Shown piece after piece: positions 1 to 5,609 of a stretch of 8,277 nt of DNA (position 1 is the first letter of the stretch; the number at the start of each line of letters is the position of its first letter). The DNA is from Bacteroides sp. UBA939 (GTDB taxonomy: Bacteria; Bacteroidota; Bacteroidia; Bacteroidales; Bacteroidaceae). The notes under the pieces are model-generated. The model was not told the DNA's origin. It saw nothing but the letters and a program-made list of their open reading frames with translations, and ran no database searches. The position numbers were made by a program, and so were the translations under genes. The stretch spans positions 459-8,735 of the forward strand of contig NZ_DBDF01000123.1 in assembly GCF_002293435.1 (NCBI RefSeq), in the 5' to 3' direction.

Positions 1-47
1 TACAAAGTGACAAACTGACACCCACCACCTTCACTCCTGCAGTATGA
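1..47 (+). CDS. Possible 3' end of an unidentified gene entering from the left
   Basis: The frame that uses codons beginning at position 3 is open from the window edge to a TGA at 45-47 and would encode a 14-residue tail, QSDKLTPTTFTPAV. The polar SDKLT-type stretch resembles the low-complexity linker or tail of a larger protein, and the DNA shows a short imperfect direct repeat (tgacaaac, tgacaccc). So short an open frame is expected by chance, so this is only a candidate. I do not recognise the protein. Its stop codon overlaps the ATG of the small ORF at 44-166 (ATGA), which would be typical of translational coupling if both are real. Confidence 0.22.
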   Translation, partial: QSDKLTPTTFTPAV

Positions 48-85
48 ATAATAGAGGCTTATACTCTATCCCGGATATTCATACT
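41..85 (+). repeat. Nested inverted repeat (long stem-loop)
   Basis: AGTATGAATA (41-50) is perfectly complementary to TATTCATACT (76-85). Immediately inside, ATAGAG (51-56) pairs with CTCTAT (64-69), leaving a 7-nt loop (gcttata) and a 6-nt bulge (cccgga, 70-75) on one side. That gives 16 base pairs in all. The right arm overlaps another small dyad, ATACT (81-85) with AGTAT (91-95), so alternative folds are possible. No T-tract follows, so it does not look like a standard intrinsic terminator. It directly follows the stop of the possible gene at the left edge. Confidence 0.5.
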
Positions 86-166
86 TTAGGAGTATCTTCT
101 CCGTACCAAGGGTGTGTCAAGGGCGTACCAACCCCGTACCCGCTCCGTATAAAGGTACCCTTATAG
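44..166 (+). CDS. Candidate small ORF, 40 codons, unknown function
   Basis: ATG at 44 overlaps the TGA of the preceding partial frame, and the ORF stops with TAG at 164-166. The predicted peptide begins MNNRGLYSIPDI and has no recognised domain, signal peptide or membrane segment. Its first 11 codons resemble those of the small ORF at 8161 (MNNAGYSLQDI). The 3' half runs through the 11-bp repeat units at 92-157. A period of 11 is not a multiple of three, which argues that this half at least is shaped by DNA or RNA structure and not by protein selection. The 5' half also forms a stem-loop (41-85). It could be a leader peptide, a gene remnant or chance. Confidence 0.15.
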   Translation: MNNRGLYSIPDIHTLGVSSPYQGCVKGVPTPYPLRIKVPL

Positions 167-210
167 GGAGCGGGTACGGCTTTGATACGGACATGATACG
201 GAGCAGACTA
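92..210. repeat. Converging arrays of 11-bp GTAYCnnnnCC-type units
   Basis: On the plus strand, 92-157 divides without gaps into six 11-mers: GTATCTTCTCC, GTACCAAGGGT, GTGTCAAGGGC, GTACCAACCCC, GTACCCGCTCC, GTATAAAGGTA. On the minus strand, 210-156 divides into five: TAGTCTGCTCC, GTATCATGTCC, GTATCAAAGCC, GTACCCGCTCC, CTATAAGGGTA. The two arrays run toward each other and meet at the palindrome GGTACC (154-159). Their centre is a hairpin: 13 perfect pairs (134-146 with 167-179), one mismatch, then five more pairs. The 11-bp period is close to one helical turn, so the units would present similar faces to a DNA-binding protein. The array lies about 155 bp upstream of aspS. Its function is unknown. 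It may belong to the neighbourhood left of the window and not to aspS. Confidence 0.75.
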
Positions 211-218
211 TATGTGAA

Positions 219-235
219 CCTCCTCTGAGGGGGGG
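219..235. other. Small GC hairpin and run of seven G
   Basis: CCTC (219-222) can pair with GAGG (227-230) around a CTCT loop, and the G run continues to 235 (seven G at 229-235). It stands out in the AT-rich leader of aspS. The homopolymer is long enough for replication slippage, but it is not inside a recognisable gene. Apart from this hairpin and the promoter at 322-329, I see nothing distinct between 211 and 365. Confidence 0.3.
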
Positions 236-321
236 ATAAAAAGCATTTTGGGGAAGTACGTTATTCTTCATGCAGAATGGTTTTTTGCCAAGAATAAATA
301 CGGAATATAATTTGTTTTATG

Positions 322-329
322 TATTTTTG
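322..329 (+). promoter_or_regulatory. Putative -7 box of the aspS promoter
   Basis: TATTTTTG matches the Bacteroides -7 consensus TAnnTTTG exactly. Transcription would begin near 333-336, giving a leader of about 30 nt before the ATG at 366. No clear -33 TTTG lies 19-21 bp upstream, but that element is often weak in this genus. The leader (ttaatttaaataatataag) is AT-rich with no Shine-Dalgarno sequence, as is usual in Bacteroides. Confidence 0.5.
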
Positions 330-365
330 CACGTCCTTTTGCTACATTAATTTAAATAATATAAG

Positions 366-2126
366 ATGTTTAGAACGCATACATGTGGAGAACTACGTAT
401 CTCTGATATCAATAAGCAGGTGACGCTGGCCGGCTGGGTACAGCGTAGCCGCAAAATGGGAGGCATGACCTTTATAGACCTCCGTGACCGTTACGGTATC
501 ACGCAATTGGTTTTTAACGAAGAGTCGGATGCAGCGCTTTGTGAAAACGCAAACCGGTTGGGACGCGAATTCGTCATCCGGATTACAGGAACGGTAAATG
601 AACGCTTCAGCAAAAACGCCAACATACCGACCGGGGATATTGAAATCATCGTATCGGAGTTGCACGTATTGAATGCCGCATTAACCCCTCCGTTTACGAT
701 TGAAGACAATACGGACGGTGGCGATGATATTCGCATGAAGTACCGCTATCTGGACTTGCGCCGCCCGTCTGTACGCAGGAATCTGGAGCTTCGCCATAAA
801 ATGACGATCGCTGTTCGTCAATACTTGGACAAGGAAGGATTTATTGAGGTGGAAACGCCTGTATTAGTAGGGTCTACTCCGGAAGGTGCACGCGACTTTG
901 TGGTACCTTCACGCATGAATCCGGGACAATTCTATGCTTTGCCGCAAAGCCCGCAGACATTGAAGCAATTGCTTATGGTATCCGGCTTTGACCGCTACTT
1001 CCAGATTGCCAAATGTTTCCGTGACGAAGACCTTCGAGCCGACCGTCAACCGGAATTCACCCAGATTGACTGCGAAATGTCTTTCGTAGAACAGGATGAT
1101 ATCATTGAAATGTTTGAAGGTATGACAAAATACCTCTTCAAGGAAATACGTGGCGTAGAACTGGAAGGTCAATTCCTGCGCATGCCCTGGGCAGACGCCA
1201 TGAAATATTACGGCAGTGATAAGCCCGACCTTCGCTTCGGTATGAAATTCGTAGAATTAATGGATGTACTGAAAGGACACGGTTTCCCGGTATTCGATAG
1301 CGCTGAATACATTGGCGGTATCTGCGTGGAAGGGGCAGCCCACTATACCCGCAAACAACTGGATGCGCTGACTGAATTTGTGAAAAGACCCCAGATTGGC
1401 GCTAAGGGTATGGTATATGCACGTGTGGAAAAGGATGGAAACGTGAAATCAAGCGTAGATAAATTCTACTCCCAAGAGGTGCTGCAACAGATGAAAGAGG
1501 CATTCGGCGCCAAAGCGGATGACTTGATTCTGATTTTAAGTGGCGACAATACCATGAAAACACGCAAACAACTCTGTGAGCTTCGTCTTGAAATGGGTAA
1601 CCAACTGGGCTTGCGTGACAAGAATACGTTTGTGTGCCTGTGGGTAGTAGACTTCCCGATGTTTGAATGGAGCGAACAGGAAAACCGTTTAATGGCTATG
1701 CACCACCCGTTCACCCACCCCAAAGATGAAGATGTAGACCTGTTAGACACAGACCCGGCCGCAGTACGTGCCGATGCTTACGATATGGTTATTAACGGTG
1801 TGGAAGTTGGTGGCGGTTCAATACGTATCCACGACCCGCAGTTGCAGGCAAAAATGTTTGAGATATTAGGTTTCACCCCGGAAAAGGCGCAAGAGCAATT
1901 CGGATTCCTGATGAATGCTTTCAAATATGGTGCACCGCCTCACGGTGGCCTGGCTTATGGTCTTGACCGTTGGGTATCCCTCTTTGCCGGGCTGGATAGT
2001 ATTCGCGACTGCATTGCATTCCCGAAGAACAACAGTGGACGCGACGTGATGCTGGATGCTCCCGCCTTACTTGACCCGTCACAATTGGAGGAACTGAATT
2101 TGGTTGTTGACGTAAAGGAAAAGTAG
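366..2126 (+). CDS. aspS: Aspartyl-tRNA synthetase
   Basis: Class IIb aminoacyl-tRNA synthetase that activates aspartate with ATP and charges tRNA-Asp in the cytoplasm. The 586-residue length is typical of the bacterial type. An N-terminal OB-fold anticodon-binding domain (about 1-105) begins MFRTHTCGELR. Then come the catalytic core with YRYLDLRRP (127-134), motif 1 around GFIEVETPVL (158-167), motif 2 FRDEDLRADRQPEFTQID (218-235), the inserted GAD domain (roughly 280-420), and motif 3 GGLAYGLDR (527-535) with the ATP-binding arginine. The start matches the conserved N-terminus. At the OB-fold position usually Leu in Asp-specific and His in non-discriminating bacterial enzymes it has Met31 (SRKMGG), so I infer, weakly, a discriminating enzyme. 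It appears monocistronic, with its own promoter and a convergent neighbour. Confidence 0.98.
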   Translation: MFRTHTCGELRISDINKQVTLAGWVQRSRKMGGMTFIDLRDRYGITQLVFNEESDAALCENANRLGREFVIRITGTVNERFSKNANIPTGDIEIIVSELHVLNAALTPPFTIEDNTDGGDDIRMKYRYLDLRRPSVRRNLELRHKMTIAVRQYLDKEGFIEVETPVLVGSTPEGARDFVVPSRMNPGQFYALPQSPQTLKQLLMVSGFDRYFQIAKCFRDEDLRADRQPEFTQIDCEMSFVEQDDIIEMFEGMTKYLFKEIRGVELEGQFLRMPWADAMKYYGSDKPDLRFGMKFVELMDVLKGHGFPVFDSAEYIGGICVEGAAHYTRKQLDALTEFVKRPQIGAKGMVYARVEKDGNVKSSVDKFYSQEVLQQMKEAFGAKADDLILILSGDNTMKTRKQLCELRLEMGNQLGLRDKNTFVCLWVVDFPMFEWSEQENRLMAMHHPFTHPKDEDVDLLDTDPAAVRADAYDMVINGVEVGGGSIRIHDPQLQAKMFEILGFTPEKAQEQFGFLMNAFKYGAPPHGGLAYGLDRWVSLFAGLDSIRDCIAFPKNNSGRDVMLDAPALLDPSQLEELNLVVDVKEK

Positions 2127-2173
2127 GTTATACTGTATTGCTTAATGCTGCAGTAAGTCAATGTTCATAATTA

Positions 2174-2290
2174 AATTCTTTAGACGCAGATAACGCGGAT
2201 GACACGGATCTCTTTTTATTTTCCGGGCAGGCTAACGTAGCGCAGCATTTAAGAATCCGCGTCATCCGCGTTATCCGCGTCTAAAGAATT
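2174..2290. repeat. 36-bp inverted repeat of 9-bp ACGCGGAT units, possible bidirectional terminator or REP/MITE-like element
   Basis: Arm 2174-2209 is complementary to 2255-2290 at 34 of 36 positions, separated by a 45-nt loop. Each arm contains three 9-bp units. In the right arm, read on the minus strand, these are GACGCGGAT, AACGCGGAT, GACGCGGAT. The left arm reads GACGCAGAT, AACGCGGAT, GACACGGAT, differing by two G-to-A changes (2188, 2204). Both arms end in AATTCTTTA at the outside. The element sits in the convergent gap between aspS and aguB, so it may terminate both transcripts. From memory, such sequences recur between genes in Bacteroides, which would make it a dispersed palindromic element; I cannot confirm this here. 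It encodes no transposase. Confidence 0.85.
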
Positions 2291-2306
2291 GCTTGCATTG
2301 CGCAGC

Positions 2307-2326
2307 AACCGGATTGAGAATCCGTT
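2307..2326. other. Small imperfect hairpin beyond the aguB stop
   Basis: AAC (2307-2309) plus GGATT (2311-2315) pair with AATCC (2319-2323) plus GTT (2324-2326) around a GAG loop, with C2310 bulged. It lies just downstream of the aguB stop on the minus strand and could help end that operon. It has no following T-run, so a standard intrinsic terminator is unlikely. Confidence 0.25.
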
Positions 2327-2347
2327 TCGCTATATTGTCATTCCTAA

Positions 2348-3229
2348 TTAATCAAGAAAACGCTTCGTCAACCCTTCGTATGCATCAATACGCCGGTCGC
2401 GCAGGAAAGGCCACCAGCGACGTACGTTCTCTGAGCGTTCCATATCCACTTCCACTACCATGTTTGCCGGGTGGTCATTATCGGCTTGCGCCAGCAGTTC
2501 GCCTTGAGGACCTGCAACAAAACTATTCCCCCAGAATTGAATGCCGTTTGTCTGCATGGACGGATCGGCTTCATGTCCCACACGATTGACGGATATCACC
2601 GGTAATCCATTGGATACGGCATGGGCACGCTGAGAAATAATCCACGCATTCAACTGGCGTTTCTTTTCTTCATCCGTATCACTGCTTTCCCAACCAATGG
2701 CAGTAGGATAAATCAGCAATTCAGCACCTTTCAATGCCATGAGGCGGGCAGCCTCAGGATACCATTGATCCCAGCAAACAAGTACCCCCAGTTTGCCGAT
2801 GGAAGTGCGGATAGGCTCAAACCCTATATCACCGGGCGTGAAATAGAACTTTTCATAATATGCCGGGTCATCGGGAATATGCATCTTACGGTATTTACCG
2901 GCAATACTACCATCACTGTCGAATACGACAGCCGTGTTATGATAAAGTCCCGGAGCGCGTTTCTCGAACAGGGAAGTAACCAGCACGAGTTTATTGGCAG
3001 CCGCAAGTTCTGAATAGAACCCGGTGGAAGGGCCGGGAATGGTTTCAGACAGGTCAAACAACTGAGTGTTCTCCGTTTGGCAAAAATAGAGCGAATTGTG
3101 AAGCTCCTGCAACACAACCAACTGAGCGCCAATCGCCGCACATGCTTCAATACTCTTGGCAAGATTCATCAGGTTTGTACGCTGGTCTGATGTATTGGCT
3201 TGCTGGATAATACCGACTTTTATTCTCAT
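2348..3229 (-). CDS. aguB: N-carbamoylputrescine amidohydrolase
   Basis: Cytoplasmic nitrilase-superfamily amidase that hydrolyses N-carbamoylputrescine to putrescine, CO2 and ammonia, the last step of the agmatine route to polyamines. The protein is 293 residues, normal for AguB. The Glu-Lys-Cys triad is visible as E42 in LQELHN, K115 in GKYRKMHIPDD and C152 in VCWDQWYPEAAR. The run WGNSFVAGPQGELL (233-246) and the C-terminal RRWWPFLRDRRIDAY (270-284) also fit AguB, separating it from general nitrilases. I chose the ATG at 3229 (MRIKVGIIQ) because the family begins there. The frame stays open upstream to 3316, but only by running into aguA. The gap to aguA is 11 bp, which supports an operon and a shared pathway. 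Confidence 0.93.
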   Translation of the reverse strand: MRIKVGIIQQANTSDQRTNLMNLAKSIEACAAIGAQLVVLQELHNSLYFCQTENTQLFDLSETIPGPSTGFYSELAAANKLVLVTSLFEKRAPGLYHNTAVVFDSDGSIAGKYRKMHIPDDPAYYEKFYFTPGDIGFEPIRTSIGKLGVLVCWDQWYPEAARLMALKGAELLIYPTAIGWESSDTDEEKKRQLNAWIISQRAHAVSNGLPVISVNRVGHEADPSMQTNGIQFWGNSFVAGPQGELLAQADNDHPANMVVEVDMERSENVRRWWPFLRDRRIDAYEGLTKRFLD

Positions 3230-3240
3230 ATTTCTTGAAT

Positions 3241-4287
3241 TTATTTCAATACCCCCACAGGATATTGCATGGTTACACAATGAAGAGAGCCGTGCTGTTT
3301 GATAAGAGCACGGCAATCAATGCCCACAATTTCATATCCGGGAAAGGCTTGCTGCAAGATTTCTTCGGCACGGGTGTCATTTTCAGGCTGACGATACATA
3401 GGGTAGAGCACTGCATTATTCATTATCAGGAAGTTGGCGTATGTAGCCGGAAGGCGCTCGCCCTCTTCGTCAATTCTGTCGGCCATAGGCAATGCTAACA
3501 GGCGATATGGTTTGCCGTCGGGAGTACGAAAAGTTTTGAGTTGTTTCTCCATTTCATGAAGAGCTTCGTAATGTTCATCCTGCCTATCGGAACATTGTAC
3601 GTAAGCAATCGTATCCGGCGAACAAAAGCGGGCAAGAGTATCGACATGGCTGTCCGTATCATCTCCTGCCAGATAGCCATAGTCCAACCAAAGCACACGC
3701 TTCAATTGGAAAACCGAACGAAGATATTCTTCGATTTCATCGCGGCTGAACTGTCCGTTGCGGTTGAAAGAAAGCAAGCATTCGGAAGTGGTAAGTAGCG
3801 TTCCCATACCATCACTTTCAATGGAACCGCCTTCAAGGACAAAGCCGAGACGATTTAGATAACTGCCCTGCAGGTATCCTGCCTCCACAGCTTGCCGGGT
3901 AATGCGGTTGTCCAGGTCTGCCGCAAACTTTAATCCCCAACCGTTAAAAGTGAAATCGAGTAGGAAAGGGGCTTCCGTGTTTACATCAAGCATGGTAATC
4001 GCTCCGTGGTCTCGCGCCCAGGTATCATTTGTTTCGCATTCCATAAAACGGACGTTCGACATGTTAACGGTAGCGGATATCTGCTTTTTAACTACTTCCG
4101 GTTCAGGAGTAACAATCAAGAGCAATTCCCGTTTGGCAACCTCACGGGCAATGGCGATAAAACAAGACTGTACCTCTGTAAGCATACGTACCCAATCTGT
4201 TCCGGCATGAGGCCAGGTTAGTTGTATTCCGCTTTGCGGCGACCATTCGGCAGGGAGGGTTGCGTTGAAAAACTTATCACTCATCAT
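3241..4287 (-). CDS. aguA: Agmatine deiminase family protein
   Basis: Guanidino-group-modifying (PPAD-type) enzyme expected to deiminate agmatine to N-carbamoylputrescine and ammonia, feeding AguB immediately downstream. The protein is 348 residues. Likely catalytic residues are D93 in WARDHG, H214 and D216 in DDTDSHVD, and the nucleophile C337 in HGSLHCVTMQYP. LEGGSIESDG (151-160) is another family block. Several blocks differ from the longer enterococcal-type enzymes (WARDHGA for WxRDxGP, SLHC for NIHC). The substrate therefore rests partly on linkage to aguB. Two ATGs stand in tandem (4287 and 4284). The frame is open to 4425, but that part overlaps the preceding gene out of frame and is not conserved-looking. 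A GAGGTGAT sequence overlapping the preceding stop may serve as a ribosome binding site about 12 nt before the start. Confidence 0.9.
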   Translation of the reverse strand: MMSDKFFNATLPAEWSPQSGIQLTWPHAGTDWVRMLTEVQSCFIAIAREVAKRELLLIVTPEPEVVKKQISATVNMSNVRFMECETNDTWARDHGAITMLDVNTEAPFLLDFTFNGWGLKFAADLDNRITRQAVEAGYLQGSYLNRLGFVLEGGSIESDGMGTLLTTSECLLSFNRNGQFSRDEIEEYLRSVFQLKRVLWLDYGYLAGDDTDSHVDTLARFCSPDTIAYVQCSDRQDEHYEALHEMEKQLKTFRTPDGKPYRLLALPMADRIDEEGERLPATYANFLIMNNAVLYPMYRQPENDTRAEEILQQAFPGYEIVGIDCRALIKQHGSLHCVTMQYPVGVLK

Positions 4288-4303
4288 TTTCTTGTTTATC
4301 ACC

Positions 4304-4849
4304 TCATTCTTCCTTCTTTTCTTCTTTGGGTTTCCGGTCAAAGAATGGGTTTTTAGATGATGCACTGACCGGAATAGCATAAACAGAGTTACATCCGGAC
4401 AACCATTCCAATCGTTGCGCGGCAAGTCCGGCAGAAAACATCACGCGGGTGTCTACACGCAAATCGGCGGCTGTTGCACATGCCGACCCGATTGCTATGC
4501 CAACATCAACGGTATTTAACGCACAAGGCACGCCGTCAGGACGACCACTACAAGTGGAATATCCGCAATGCCCGCAATTCAGACCTTGAGCCTGCTCGCG
4601 CGTACCTATTATAACTACACATTCGGCTTGCAGGATATTATCCGCATCGCGCAGGAAAAATTTCATGTCAAGCTCTTGTGACATGTCAATCATCTTCCCT
4701 GATAACTTCTTTAAGTCTTCACCTGTAACCAAAGCTATTTCAATAACATCCACACCTTTTCCCTTCGGTGCGGTACGGGCGGCAGTCATCATTTGCCGCG
4801 CCACATTCAACACATGTTCGTGGCGGCTTGCACGTTCGTTCTGTACCAT
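4304..4849 (-). CDS. DUF2148 ferredoxin-domain protein
   Basis: A 181-residue protein of the DUF2148 family (uncharacterised proteins containing a ferredoxin domain); its biochemical function is unknown. Four cysteines, C92, C95, C100 and C109 (CGHCGYSTCSGRPDGVPC), form a CxxCx4Cx8C cluster suited to a [4Fe-4S] centre. Three more cysteines lie at 77, 124 and 153. The N-terminal helix contains MTAARTAPKGKG (21-32), a family signature somewhat reminiscent of nitroreductase-like proteins. The C-terminus is a highly charged tail (KPKEEKKEE). No signal peptide or membrane segment is seen, so it is probably cytoplasmic. It is the first gene of the operon with aguA (16-bp gap) and aguB, and it diverges from the FetAB-like transporter. 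Whether it takes part in polyamine metabolism is unknown. Confidence 0.9.
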   Translation of the reverse strand: MVQNERASRHEHVLNVARQMMTAARTAPKGKGVDVIEIALVTGEDLKKLSGKMIDMSQELDMKFFLRDADNILQAECVVIIGTREQAQGLNCGHCGYSTCSGRPDGVPCALNTVDVGIAIGSACATAADLRVDTRVMFSAGLAAQRLEWLSGCNSVYAIPVSASSKNPFFDRKPKEEKKEE

Positions 4850-4878
4850 AACTCTTATCTTTTATTAAAAATTGAAAG

Positions 4879-4886
4879 CAAAGATA
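4879..4886 (-). promoter_or_regulatory. Putative -7 box for the DUF2148-aguA-aguB operon
   Basis: Read on the minus strand this is TATCTTTG, an exact match to TAnnTTTG. Transcription would start near 4872-4875, giving a leader of about 25 nt before the ATG at 4849. No convincing -33 TTTG is found at the expected spacing. It lies back-to-back with the fetA-like promoter, the two -7 boxes being about 43 bp apart. Confidence 0.5.
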
Positions 4887-4929
4887 CTTATTTTGACTGA
4901 TAATCCGATATTTTCTAAAAATTCCTTTC

Positions 4930-4937
4930 TATATTTG
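4930..4937 (+). promoter_or_regulatory. Putative -7 box of the fetA-like gene, giving a near-leaderless mRNA
   Basis: TATATTTG matches the Bacteroides -7 consensus exactly. With the usual distance from this box to the first transcribed base, transcription would start around 4941-4944. That is only 1-4 nt before the ATG at 4945. The -33 element is not evident. Confidence 0.5.
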
Positions 4938-4944
4938 CTTGCAA

Positions 4945-5580
4945 ATGGAAACTAAGATTATACTCCAAATAGACAATGCATGTATCGCTTTCGGGGAAGA
5001 TACGCTTTTTTCCGGCTTCAACATGCAGTTGTATGAAGGAGAAATTGCCTGTATTTCCGGACAATCCGGTAAGGGAAAGACTTCGCTGCTGAATGCTATA
5101 TTGGGCTTCGTTCCACTCCGGATGGGAGACATTATTGTTAATGGTGTCCGTCTGGAGAAACCTACTATTGACCTGATACGCAGGCAAGTAGCATGGATAC
5201 CGCAAGAATTAGTCCTTCCATCGGAGTGGGTGAGGGAAATGGTGCAATTACCGTTCAACCTGAAAGCCAACCGTGCTACTCCATTTTCTATGGAAAAATT
5301 GCTTGACTGCTTCGAGGAGCTGGGATTGGAAAAGGATTTGTATGACAAACGCGTGAATGAGGTTTCGGGAGGACAAAGACAGCGTATCATGATTGCCGTA
5401 GCCATCATGATGCAAAAACCTCTGCTGGTAGTGGATGAGCCGACTTCTGCTTTGGACTCGAATTCAACAGAAAAAGTACTTGCTTTCTTTCGGAAGCAAA
5501 TGAAAAAAGGAAGTGCCGTTCTTGCCGTTTCTCACGACCTCAGGTTTGCGCAAGGGTGCAACCAGATGATAACGTTATGA
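4945..5580 (+). CDS. ABC transporter ATP-binding protein, FetA/YbbL type
   Basis: Cytoplasmic ATPase subunit powering the permease encoded immediately downstream. At 211 residues it is a compact single ABC domain with Walker A GQSGKGKTS (39-47), Q-loop Q87 in WIPQE, signature VSGGQRQR (140-147), Walker B LLVVDE (160-165), D-loop SALD (168-171) and H-loop H197 in AVSHD. The sequence alone would fit many importers or exporters. The FetA-like assignment comes from pairing with a UPF0014 permease. I chose the ATG at 4945 because METKIILQIDN gives the usual short first strand; a TTG two codons earlier is in frame but lies too close to the promoter. The gap to the permease gene is 29 bp. Confidence 0.88.
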   Translation: METKIILQIDNACIAFGEDTLFSGFNMQLYEGEIACISGQSGKGKTSLLNAILGFVPLRMGDIIVNGVRLEKPTIDLIRRQVAWIPQELVLPSEWVREMVQLPFNLKANRATPFSMEKLLDCFEELGLEKDLYDKRVNEVSGGQRQRIMIAVAIMMQKPLLVVDEPTSALDSNSTEKVLAFFRKQMKKGSAVLAVSHDLRFAQGCNQMITL

Positions 5581-5609
5581 TGAATAATAGTTACTAACAT
5601 TCAACCACA

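Noticed and set aside
92..210. CRISPR array
   Set aside because: Units are 11 bp, degenerate and contiguous, without spacers, and they converge on a dyad.
2174..2290. Insertion sequence ends or an invertible DNA switch
   Set aside because: No transposase or recombinase is present and the enclosed 45 bp holds no promoter-like box; a palindromic element is the simpler reading.
2293..2589. Plus-strand open frame (98 codons) starting beside the palindrome
   Set aside because: Mostly antisense to the 3' end of aguB, low-quality composition and no domain.
2621..3013. Plus-strand open frame (130 codons) within aguB
   Set aside because: Fully antisense to a gene with an intact catalytic triad; no domain or start signal.
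3230..3316. N-terminal extension of AguB by 29 residues
   Set aside because: It runs into the aguA coding region; the nitrilase fold begins at MRIKVGIIQ, encoded from 3229.
4288..4425. N-terminal extension of AguA by 46 residues
   Set aside because: It would overlap the end of the DUF2148 gene in another frame, is basic and unlike AguA, and tandem ATGs at 4287/4284 precede the normal family start.
4939..4944. TTG start two codons before the FetA-like ATG
   Set aside because: It lies against the -7 box and would be at or before the predicted transcription start; the ATG at 4945 is better.
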